In this document: piece by piece, positions 32,796 through 44,954 of the stretch
How positions within the stretch are numbered: the first letter of the stretch is position 1
How the letters are laid out: each line of letters begins with the position of its first letter
Origin: Megaustenia siamemsis
Taxonomy: Eukaryota; Mollusca; Gastropoda; Stylommatophora; Ariophantidae
Assembly: GCA_032433765.1 (NCBI GenBank)
Contig: JAVIAB010000092.1
Coordinates: forward strand, 101,358,064 to 101,422,063
Length of the DNA stretch: 64,000 nucleotides
Direction: 5' to 3'
The notes under the pieces: generated by a model
The model's input: the letters and a program-made list of their open reading frames with translations, nothing else
The model's database searches: none
What the model was told of the DNA's origin: nothing
Translations under genes and position numbers: made by a program

Positions 32796-35500
32796 TTGGA
32801 GAAAATTATTGTGGAGATATGGTACTTGGTAGATGTGAGAGGAAGACCATGGAGAAAATTATTGTGGAGATATGGTACTTGGTAGATGTGAGAGGAAGGC
32901 CAGGGAGAAAACGATTGTGGAGATATGGTACTTGGTAGATGTGAGAGGAAGGCCAGGGAGAAAATTATTGTGGATATATGGTACTTGGTAGATGTGAGAG
33001 GAAGGCCAGGGAGAAAATTATTGTGGATATATGGTACTTGGTAGATATGGGAGAGGAAGGCCAGGGAGAAAATTATTGTGGAGATATGGTACTTGGTAGA
33101 TGTGAGAGGAAGGCCAGGGAGAAAATTATTGTGGAGATATGGTACTTGGTAGATGTGAGAGGAAGACCAGGGAGGTAATTATTGTGGAGATATGGTACTG
33201 GGTAGATGTGAGAGGAAGGCCAGGGAGAAAATTATTGTGGAGATATGGTACTAGGTAGATGGGAGAGGAAGACCAGGGAGGTAATTATTGTGGAGATATG
33301 GTACTTGGTAGATGTGAGAGGAAGGCCAGGGAGAAAATTATTGTGGAGATATGGTACTTGGTAGATGTGAGAGGAAGGCCAGGGAGAAAATTATTGTGGA
33401 GATATGGTACTTGGTAGATGTGAGAGGAAAACCAATGAGAAAATTATTGTGGATATATGGTACTTGGTAGATGTGAGTGGATGACCAGGGAGGTAATTAT
33501 TGTGGAGATATGGTACTGGGTAGATGTGAGAGGAAGACCAAGGAGAAAATTATTGTGGATATATGGTACTTGGTAGTTGTGAGAGGAAGACCAATGAGAA
33601 AATTATTGTGGATATATGGTACTTGGTAGATGTGAGAGGAAGACCAATGAGAAAATTATTGTGGATATATGGTACTTGGTAGATGTGAGAGGAAGACCAA
33701 TGAGAAAATTATTGTGGATATATAGTACTTGGTAGATGTGAGAGGAAGACCAATGAGAAAATTATTGTGGATATATGGTACTTGGTAGATGTGAGAGGAA
33801 GACCAATGAGAAAAATTATTGTGGATATATGGTACTTGGTAGATGTGAGAGGAAGACCAATGAGAAAATTATTGTGGATATATGGTACTTGGTAGATGTG
33901 AGAGGAAGACCAATGAGAAAATTATTGTAGATATATAGTACTTGGTAGATGTGAGAGGAAGACCAATGAGAAAAATATTGTGGATATATGGTACTTGGTA
34001 GATGTGAGAGGAAGACCAATGAGAAAATTATTGTGGATATATGATACTTGGTAGATGTGAGAGGAAGACCAATGAGAAAATTATTGTGTAGATATGATAC
34101 TTGGTAGATGTGAGAGGAAGACCAATGAGAAAATTATTGTGGAGATATGGTACTTGGTAGATGTGAGAGGAAAGACCAGGGAGGTAATTATTGTGGAGAT
34201 ATGGTACTTGGTAGATGTGAGGGGAAGACCAAGGAGAAAATTATTGTGGAGATACGGTACTTGGTAGATGTGAGAGGAAGACCAAGGAGAAAATTATTGT
34301 GGAGATATGGTACTTGGTAGATGTGAGAGAAAGACCAAGAAGAAAATTATTGTGGAGATATAGTACTTGGTAGATGTGAGAGAAAGACCAAGAAGAAAAT
34401 TATTGTGGAGATATGGTACTTGGTAGATGTGAGAGGAAGACCAAGGATAAAATTATTCTGGAGATATGGTACTTGGTAGATGTGAGAGGAAAACCAGTGA
34501 GAAATTTATTGTGGAGATATGGTACTTGGTAGAAGTAAGAGGAAGACCAATGAGAAAATTATTGTGGAGATATGGTACTTGGTAGAAGTGAGAGGAAGAC
34601 CAATGAGAAAATTATTGTGGAGATATGGTACTTGGTAGATGTGAGAGGAAGAGCAATGAGAAAATTATTGTGGAGATATGGTACTTGGTAGAAGTGAGAG
34701 GAAGACCAATGAGAAAATTATTGTGGAGATATGGTACTTGGTAGATGTGAGAAGAAGACCAATGAGAAAGTTACTGTGGAGATATGGTTCTTGGTAGATG
34801 TGAGAGGAAGACAAGTGAGAAAATTATTGTGGAGATATGGTACTTGGTAGATGTGAGAGGAAGACTAGTGAGAAAATTATTTTGGAGATATGATACTTGG
34901 TAGATGTGAGAGGAAGACTAGTGAGAAAATTACTGTGGAGATATGGTACTTGGTAGATGTGAGAGGAGGACCAATGAGAAAATTACTGTGGAGATATGAT
35001 ACTTGGTAGATGTGAGAGGAGGACGAATGAGAAAATTACTGTGGAGATATGATACTTGGTAGATGTGAGAGGAGGACGAATGAGAAAATTACTGTGGAGA
35101 TATGGTACTTGGTAGATGTGAGAGGAGGACCAATGAGAAAATTACTGTGGAGATATGATACTTGGTAGATGTGAGAGGAGGACGAATGAGAAAATTACTG
35201 TGGAGATATGATACTTGGTAGATGTGAGAGGAGGACGAATGAGAAATTATTGTGGAGATATGGTACTTGGTAGATGTGAGAGGAGGACCAATAAGAAAAT
35301 TATTGTGGAGATATGGTACTTGGTAGATGTGAGAGGAAGACCAATGAGAAAATTACTGTGGAGATATAGTACTTGGTAGATGTGAGAGGAAGACCAATGA
35401 GAAAATTACTGTGGAGATATAGTACTTGGTAGATGTGAGAGGAAGACCAATGAGAAAATTACTGTGGAGATATAGTACTTGGTAGATGTGAGATGAGGAC
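32796..35500. repeat. 53-bp array, left part, about 51 units
   Basis: Units contain GAGAAAATTATTGTGGAGAT, ATGGTACTTGGTAGATGTGA and GAGGAAGACCAAT. Variants are clustered: CCAGGG near the left, CCAATG with GGATATATGG in the middle, GAGGACGAATGAG and ATTACTG toward the right, suggesting local homogenisation. The giant palindrome is inserted at the right edge, and the array resumes in the same orientation at 45761. Confidence 0.95.
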
Positions 35501-36305
35501 AGTAGTATATCAGGAAGGATTTGACCCGCATTTGGACCGTAAATTAACAAAGATATATAGTAGGTGCGCGGCGCACCTAATGTACCGTAGGTGCAGGGGG
35601 AGTTAACCATGATAGCTCGTTTCGAGGTGTTGACCTCTAGTCCCGGTGACCCCGGAAGTGACGTGTTTATGTTTGGTATAGGCTGACTTTGGTGTACTTG
35701 AGCGATAGTGATAGGTTAGTAGATTATACAACATCAGGTTTCTCATAATGAGGTTTCTTCTGGGCGCCTAATGTACTGTAGGCGCAGGGGGAGTTAACTG
35801 TAACATTTCGTGTCGGGATGTTGACTGGGGGTGTCTGTCGGCGTGACCTCGGCGCTCCGTATTTTAAAAATTCCGAATTATTTTTTAACTGTGACATTTC
35901 GTGTCGGGATGTTGACTGGGGGTGTCTGTCGGCGTGACCTCGGCGCTCCGTATTTTAAAAATTCCGAATTATTTAAAAAAAAACAGTCTCCATCTGATTT
36001 CGAACACGGGTCTACGGCGTGCCAGGCCAGACACTTACCACTATGCTACAGGCGATCACATAATTAGAGGCTGAATGAGACAGGTGAATCGTGATGCTTT
36101 TGTTGGTACCTGACAGCTAGCTAGTAGTAGAGAAAGATTGACCCGCATTTAGGAGCTAAATTAACGAAGATATATAGGGCGGCGCCCCGCGCGCATAACG
36201 CGTGCGGCGGAGGGGGAGTTATCCGTGATATTTCATGTCGGGATACCCGGTGACCTCTCGTTGACCTCTCAACCTCTCGGCGCCATGGTCGGGGTGAGCT
36301 CTCGC
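35501..36305. repeat. left terminal domain of the palindrome
   Basis: A TTGACCCGCATTT ... TTAAC(A/G)AAGATATATAG ... GGGGGAGTTA(A/T)CC signature occurs at the tip (from about 35519) and again at about 36129, with a partial third at about 35765 (TAGGCGCAGGGGGAGTTAAC). Around the signature are short perfect palindromes such as TAGGTGCGCGGCGCACCTA. A block of about 95 bases (CATTTCGTGTCGGGATGTTG ... CCGAATTATTT) is duplicated in tandem between 35805 and 35975. It is markedly more GC-rich than the surroundings. Confidence 0.9.
35987..36055 (-). other. tRNA-like sequence in left arm
   Basis: Mirror image of 45207-45275. See that entry for boxes and anticodon-like loop. Confidence 0.55.
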
Positions 36306-39300
36306 CGTATGTATGTCATGTCGAGGTAGTAGACACGTATGTCATGTCATTGTAACAGGCATGTCAATGTAACAGTCATTTCGTTGTAATAGTCATCTCG
36401 TTGTAACAGTCACGTGTGTCATGTCGTTTTATCAGAGACGTATGGTATGTCGTTGTAACAGTCATTTCGTTGTAATAGGCATCTCGTTGTAACAGTCACG
36501 CATGGCATGTCGTTTTATCAGACACGTATGGTATGTCGTTGTAACAGACATGTTGTTGTATCAGTCATGTCGATGTAGTAGACACGTATATCATGTCATT
36601 GTAACAGTCATGTCAATGTAACAGTCATGTCAATGTAACAGACATTTCGTTGTAATAGTCATCTCGTTGTAACAGTCACGTATGTCATGTCGTTCTATCA
36701 GACACGTATGGTATGTCGTTGTAAAAGACATGTCGTTGTATCAGTGATGTCGATGTAGTAGACACGTATGTCATGTCATTGTAACAGGCATGTCAATGTA
36801 ACAGTCATGTCAATGTAACAGGCATTTCGTTGTAATAGTCATCTCGTTGTAACAGTCACGTATGTCATGTCGTTTTATCAGACACGTATGACATGTCGTT
36901 GTAACAGACATGTCGTTGTATCAGTCATGTTGATGTAGTAGACACGTATGTCATGTCATTGTAACAGTCATGTCAATGTAAAAGTCATGTCAATGTAACA
37001 GTCATTTCGTTGTAATAGTCATCTCGTTATAACAGTCACGTATGTCATGTCGTTTTATCAGAGACGTATGGTATGTCGTTGTAACAGACATGTCGTTGCA
37101 TCAGTCATGTCGATGTAGTAGACACGTATGTCATGTCGTTGTAACAGACACGTATGGTATGTCGTTGTAACAGACATGTCGTTGTATCAGGCATGTCGAT
37201 GTAGTAGACACGTATATCATGTCATTGTAACAGTCATGTCAATGTAACAGTCATGACAATGTAACAGGCATTTCGTTGTAATAGTCATCTCGTTGTAACA
37301 GTCACGTATGTCATGTCGTTTTATCAGACACGTATGGCATGTCGTTGTAACATACATGTCGTTGTATCAGTCATGTCGATGTAGTAGACACGTATGTCAT
37401 GTCATTGTAACAGTCATGTCAATGTAACAGTCATGTCAATGTAACAGTCATTTCGTTGTAATAGTCATCTCGTTGTAACAGTCACGTATGTCATGTCGTT
37501 TTATCAGAGACGTAGGGTATGTTGTTGTAACAGACATGTCGTTGCATCAGTCATGTCGATGTAGTAGACACGTATGTCATGTCGTTGTAGCAGACACGTA
37601 TGGTATGTCGTTGTAACAGACATGTCGTTGTATCAGGCATGTTGATGTAGTAGACACGTATGTCATGTCATTGTAACAGTCATGTCAATGTAACAGTCAT
37701 GACAATGTAACAGGCATTTCGTTGTAATAGTCATCTCGTTTTAACAGTCACGTATGTCATGTCGTTTTATCAGACACGTATGGTATATCGTTGTAACAGA
37801 CATGTCGTTGTATCAGTCATGTCGATGTAGTAGACATGTATGTCATGTCATTGTAACAGTCATGTCAATGTAACAGTCATTTTCAATGTAACAGTCATTT
37901 CGTTGTAATAGTCATCTCGTTGTAACAGTCACGTATGTCATGTCGTTTTATCAGACACGTATGGTATATCGTTGTAACAGACATGTCGTTGTATCAGTCA
38001 TGTCGATGTAGTAGACATGTATGGCATGTCAATGTAACAGTCATGTCAATGTAACAGTCATTTTCAATGTAACAGTCATTTCGTTGTAATCGTCATCTCG
38101 TTGTAACAGTCACGTATGTCATGTTGTTTTATCAGAGACGTATGGTATGTCGTTGTAGCAGACATGTCGTTGTATCAGGCATGTCGATGTAGTAGACACG
38201 TATGTCATGTCATTGTAACAGTCATGTCAATGTAACAGTCATTTCGTTGTAATAGGCATCTCTTTGTAACAGACACGTATGTCATGTAGTTTTATCAGAC
38301 ACGTATGGTATGTCGTTGTAACAGACATGTCGTTGTATCAGGCATGTCGATGTAGTAGACACGTATGTCATGTCATTGTAACAGTCATGGCAATGTAACA
38401 GTCATATCAATGTAACAGACATTTCGTTGTAATAGTCATCTCGTTGTAACAGTCACAGATGGCATGTCGTTTTATCAGACACGTATGGTATGTCGTTGTA
38501 ACAGACATGTCGTTGTATCAGTCATGTCGATGTAGTAGATACGTATGTCATGTCATTGTAACAGTCATGTCAATGTAACAGTCTTGTCAATGTAACAGTC
38601 ATTTCGTTGTAATAGTCATCTCGTTGTAACAGGCACGTATGTCATGTCGTTTTATCAGAGACGTATGGTATGTCGTTGTAACAGACATGTCGTTGTATCA
38701 GTCATGTCGATGTAGTAGACACGTATGTCATGTCATTGTAACAGTCCTGTCAATGTAACAGTCATGTCAATGTAACAGTCATTTCGTTGTAATAGTCATC
38801 TCGTTGTAACAGTCACGTATGGCATGTCGTTTTATCAGACACGTATGGCATGTCGTTGTAACAGACATGTCGTTGTATCAGTCATGTCGACGTAGTAGAC
38901 ACGTATGCCATGTCATTGTAACAGTCATGTCAATGTAACAGTCATGCAAATGTAACAGTCATTTCGTTGTAATAGTCATCTCGTTGTAACAGTCACGTAT
39001 GTCATGTCGTTTTATCAGAGACGTATGGTTTGTCGTTGTAACAGACATGTCGTTGCATCAGGCATGTCGATGTAGCAGACACGTATGTTACGTCGTTGTA
39101 TGGTATGTCGTTGTAACAGACATGTCGTTGTATCAGGCATGTCGATGTAGTAGACACGTATGTCATGTCATTGTAACAGTCATGTCAATGTAACAGTCAT
39201 GACAATGTAACAGGCATTTCGTTGCAATAGTCATCTCGTTGTAACAGTCACGTATGTCATGTCTTTTTATCAGATACGTATGACATGTCGTTGTAACATA

Positions 39301-40566
39301 CATGTCGTTGTATCAGTCATGTCGATGTAGTAGACACTTATGTCATGTCATTGTAACAGGCATGTCAATGTAACAGTCATGACAATGTAACAGGCATTTC
39401 GTTGTAATAGTCATCTCGTTGTAACAGTCACGTATGTCATGTCGTTTTATCAGAGACGTATGGTATGTCGTTGTAACAGACATGTCGTTGCATCAGTCAT
39501 CTCGATGTAGTAGACACGTATGTCATGTCGTTGTAACAGACACGTATGGTATGTCGTTGTAACAGACATGTCGTTGTATCAGGCATGTCGATGTAGTAGA
39601 CACCTATGTCATGTCATTGTAACAGTCATATCAATGTAACAGTCATGACAATGTAACAGGCATTTCGTTGTAATAGTCATCTCGTTGTAACAGTCACGTA
39701 TGTCATGTCGTTTTATCAGACACGTATGGTATATCGTTGTAACAGACATGTCGTTGTATCAGGCATGTCGATGTAGTAGACACGTATGGCATGTCATTGT
39801 AACAGTCATGTCAATGTAACAGTCATGTCAATGTAACAGTCATTGCGTTGTAATAGTAATCTCGTTGTAACAGGCACGTATGTCATGTCGTTTTATCAGA
39901 GACGTATGGTATGTCGTTGTAACAGACATGTCGTTGTAGCAGGCATGTCGATGTAGTAGACACCTATGTCATGTCATTGTAACAGTCATGTCAATGTAAC
40001 AGTCATTTCGTTGTAATAGTCATCTCGTTGTAACAGACACGTATGTCATGTCGTTTTATCAGACACGTATGGTATGTCATTGTAACAGACATGTCGTTGT
40101 ATCAGTCATGTCGATGTAGTAGACACGTATGTCATGTCATTGTAACAGTCATGTCAATGTAACAGTCATGTCAATGTAACAGTCATTTCGTTGTAATAGT
40201 CATCTCGTTGTAACAGTCACGTATGTCATGTCGTTTTATCAGACACGTATGGTATGTCGTTGTAACAGACATGTCGTTGTATCAGTCATGTCGATGTAGT
40301 AGACACGTATGTCATATCATTGTAACAGTCATGTCAATGTAACAGTCATGTCAATATAACAGTCATTTCGTTGTAATAGTCATCTCGTTGTAACAGTCAC
40401 GTATGTCATGTCGTTTTATCAGAGACGTATGGTATGTCGTTGTAACAGACATGTCGTTGTATCAGTCATGTCCATGTAGTAGACACGTATGTCATGTCAT
40501 TGTAACAGTCATGTCAATGTAACAGTCATTTCGTTGTAATAGTCGGCTTGTTGTAACAGACACGTT
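36306..40566. repeat. 180-bp higher-order satellite, left arm, about 23-24 units
   Basis: The basic word is 17 bases, (G)(T/A)CATGTCGTTGTAACA and variants. Nine such words plus three 9-base inserts (GACACGTAT or GTCACGTAT, GAGACGTAT) make 180 bases. Word order within the unit is fixed (NNTTTTATCA, TTGTATCA, GATGTAGTA, ATTGTAACA, AATGTAACA, TTTCGTTGTAATA, CTCGTTGTAACA). Some units lack one word or carry an extra TTGTAACA-CACGTAT block. Confidence 0.95.
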
Positions 40567-40893
40567 GGTCACCAGTACAATGAGTATTCTGTTATTGGAT
40601 CATAGGTCACAATCTATTTTTAGTAACTAATCAGGTATTGCATCAGAGATCAAAATCTATTTTTAGTAACTCAACATCCCCATTATAGGGGAACTGAGTA
40701 ACACCATCTCTTTTTGTGAAAATTTCAGATTTCAATGCTGGCGCAAAAAGAGATGGTGTTACTCAGTTCCCCTATAATGGGGATGTTGAGTTACTAAAAA
40801 TAGATTTTGATCTCTGATGCAATACCTGATTAGTTACTAAAAATAGATTGTGACCTATGATCCAATAACAGAATACTCATTGTACTGGTGACC
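40567..40893. repeat. central core of the palindrome: 150-bp arms around a 27-bp spacer
   Basis: 40567-40716 and 40744-40893 are reverse complements. The innermost arm bases are CACCATCTCTTTTTG / CAAAAAGAGATGGTG. The spacer (TGAAAATTTCAGATTTC ...) is the only asymmetric part. The core holds two copies of AATCTATTTTTAGTAACT per arm. As single-stranded DNA or RNA it would form a very long hairpin. Confidence 0.95.
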
Positions 40894-43800
40894 AACGTGT
40901 CTGTTACAACGAGCCGACTATTACAACGAAATGACTGTTACATTGACATGACTGTTACAATGACATGACATACGTGTCTACTACATCGACATGACTGATA
41001 CAACGACATGTCTGTTACAACGACATACCATACGTCTCTGATAAAACGACATGACATACGTGACTGTTACAACGAGATGACTATTACAACGAAATGACTG
41101 TTATATTGACATGACTGTTACATTGACATGACTGTTACAATGATATGACATACGTGTCTACTACATCGACATGACTGATACAACGACATGTCTGTTACAA
41201 CGACATACCATACGTGTCTGATAAAACGACATGACATACGTGACTGTTACAACGAGATGACTATTACAACGAAATGACTGTTACATTGACATGACTGTTA
41301 CATTGACATGACTGTTACAATGACATGACATACGTGTCTACTACATCGACATGACTGATACAACGACATGTCTGTTACAATGACATACCATACGTGTCTG
41401 ATAAAACGACATGACATACGTGTCTGTTACAACGAGATGACTATTACAACGAAATGACTGTTACATTGACATGACTGTTACAATGACATGACATAGGTGT
41501 CTACTACATCGACATGCCTGCTACAACGACATGTCAGTTACAACGACATACCATACGTCTCTGATAAAACGACATGACATACGTGCCTGTTACAACGAGA
41601 TTACTATTACAACGCAATGACTGTTACATTGACATGACTGTTACATTGACATGACTGTTACAATGACATGCCATACGTGTCTACTACATCGACATGCCTG
41701 ATACAACGACATGTCTGTTACAACGATATACCATACGTGTCTGATAAAACGACATGACATACGTGACTGTTACAACGAGATGACTATTACAACGAAATGC
41801 CTGTTACATTGTCATGACTGTTACATTGACATGACTGTTACAATGACATGACATAGGTGTCTACTACATCGACATGCCTGATACAACGACATGTCTGTTA
41901 CAACGACATACCATACGTGTCTGTTACAACGACATGACATACGTGTCTACTACATCGAGATGACTGATGCAACGACATGTCTGTTACAACGACATACCAT
42001 ACGTCTCTGATAAAACGACATGACATACGTGACTGTTACAACGAGATGACTATTACAACGAAATGCCTGTTACATTGTCATGACTGTTACATTGACATGC
42101 CTGTTACAATGACATGACATAAGTGTCTACTACATCGACATGACTGATACAACGACATGTATGTTACAACGACATGTCATACGTATCTGATAAAAAGACA
42201 TGACATACGTGACTGTTACAACGAGATGACTATTGCAACGAAATGCCTGTTACATTGTCATGACTGTTACATTGACATGACTGTTACAATGACATGACAT
42301 ACGTGTCTACTACATCGACATGCCTGATACAACGACATGTCTGTTACAACGACATACCATACAACGACGTGACATACGTGTCTACTACATCGACATGCCT
42401 GATGCAACGACATGTCTGTTACAACGACAAACCATACGTCTCTGATAAAACGACATGACATACGTGACTGTTACAACGAGATGACTATTACAACGAAATG
42501 ACTGTTACATTTACATGACTGTTACATTGACATGACTGTTACAATGACATGACATACGTGTCTACTACGTCGACATGACTGATACAACGACATGTCTGTT
42601 ACAACGACATGCCATACGTGTCTGATAAAACGACATGACATACGTGACTGTTACAACGAGATGACTATTACAACGAAATGACTGTTACATTGACATGACT
42701 GTTACATTGACAGGACTGTTACAATGACATGACATACGTGTCTACTACATCGACATGACTGATACAACGACATGTCTGTTACAACGACATACCATACGTC
42801 TCTGATAAAACGACATGACATACGTGCCTGTTACAACGAGATGACTATTACAACGAAATGACTGTTACATTGACAAGACTGTTACATTGACATGACTGTT
42901 ACAATGACATGACATACGTGTCTACTACATCGACATGCCTGATACAACGACATGTCTGTTACAACGACATACCATACGTGTCTGATAAAACTACATGACA
43001 TACGTGTCTGTTACAAAGAGATGCCTATTACAACGAAATGACTGTTACATTGACATGACTGTTACAATGACATGACATACGTGTCTACTACATCGACATG
43101 CCTGATACAACGACATGTCTGCTACAACGACATACCATACGTCTCTGATAAAACAACATGACATACGTGACTGTTACAACGAGATGACGATTACAACGAA
43201 ATGACTGTTACATTGAAAATGACTGTTACATTGACATGACTGTTACCTTGACATGCCATACATGTCTACTACATCGACATGACTGATACAACGACATGTC
43301 TGTTACAACGATATACCATACGTGTCTGATAAAACAACATGACATACGTGACTGTTACAACGAGATGACTATTACAACGAAATGACTGTTACATTGAAAA
43401 TGACTGTTACATTGACATGACTGTACATTGACATGCCATACATGTCTACTACATCGACATGACTGATACAACGACATGTCTGTTACAACGATATACCATA
43501 CGTGTCTGATAAAACGACATGACATACGTGACTGTTAAAACGAGATGACTATTACAACGAAATGCCTGTTACATTTTCATGACTGTTACATTGACATGAC
43601 TGTTACAATGACATGACATACGTGTCTACTACATCAACATGCCTGATACAACGACATGTCTGTTACAACGACATACCATACGTGTCTGCTACAACGACAT
43701 GACATACGTGTCTACTACATCGACATGACTGATGCAACGAGATGTCTGTTACAACAACATACCCTACGTCTCTGATAAAACGACATGACATACGTGACTG

Positions 43801-44954
43801 TTACAACGAGATGACTATTACAACGAAATGACTGTTACATTGACATGACTGTTACAATGACATGACATACGTGTCTACTACATCGACATGACTGATACAA
43901 CGACATGTATGTTACAACGACATGCCATACGTGTCTGATAAAACGACATGACATACGTGACTGTTACAACGAGATGACTATTACAACGAAATGCCTGTTA
44001 CATTGTCATGACTGTTACATTGACATGACTGTTACAATGACATGATATACGTGTCTACTACATCGACATGCCTGATACAACGACATGTCTGTTACAACGA
44101 CATACCATACGTGTCTGTTACAACGACATGACATACGTGTCTACTACATCGACATGACTGATGCAACGACATGTCTGTTACAACGACATACCATACGTCT
44201 CTGATAAAACGACATGACATACGTGACTGTTATAACGAGATGACTATTACAACGAAATGACTGTTACATTGACATGACTTTTACATTGACATGACTGTTA
44301 CAATGACATGACATACGTGTCTACTACATCAACATGACTGATACAACGACATGTCTGTTACAACGACATGTCATACGTGTCTGATAAAACGACATGACAT
44401 ACGTGACTGTTACAACGAGATGACTATTACAACGAAATGCCTGTTACATTGACATGACTGTTACATTGACATGCCTGTTACAATGACATGACATACGTGT
44501 CTACTACATCGACATCACTGATACAACGACATGTCTTTTACAACGACATACCATACGTGTCTGATAGAACGACATGACATACGTGACTGTTACAACGAGA
44601 TGACTATTACAACGAAATGTCTGTTACATTGACATGACTGTTACATTGACATGACTGTTACAATGACATGATATACGTGTCTACTACATCGACATGACTG
44701 ATACAACAACATGTCTGTTACAACGACATACCATACGTGTCTGATAAAACGACATGCCATGCGTGACTGTTACAACGAGATGCCTATTACAACGAAATGA
44801 CTGTTACAACGACATACCATACGTCTCTGATAAAACGACATGACACACGTGACTGTTACAACGAGATGACTATTACAACGAAATGACTGTTACATTGACA
44901 TGCCTGTTACAATGACATGACATACGTGTCTACTACCTCGACATGACATACATA
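40894..44954. repeat. 180-bp higher-order satellite, right arm
   Basis: Reverse complement of the left-arm satellite, with the same rare variants in the same order (for example AAAACTACATG at about 42985 mirrors CATGTAGTTTT at about 38285). It is about 200 bases shorter. One unit present on the left (with CACAGATGGCATG at about 38454) has no counterpart. Confidence 0.95.

Noticed and set aside
32796..35500. 53-bp unit as a relic of the LINE 'RGRP' tail (RGRPMRKLLWRYGTW in one frame)
   Set aside because: The resemblance is limited to a short basic motif and the frame closes with stops in each unit; too weak to claim.
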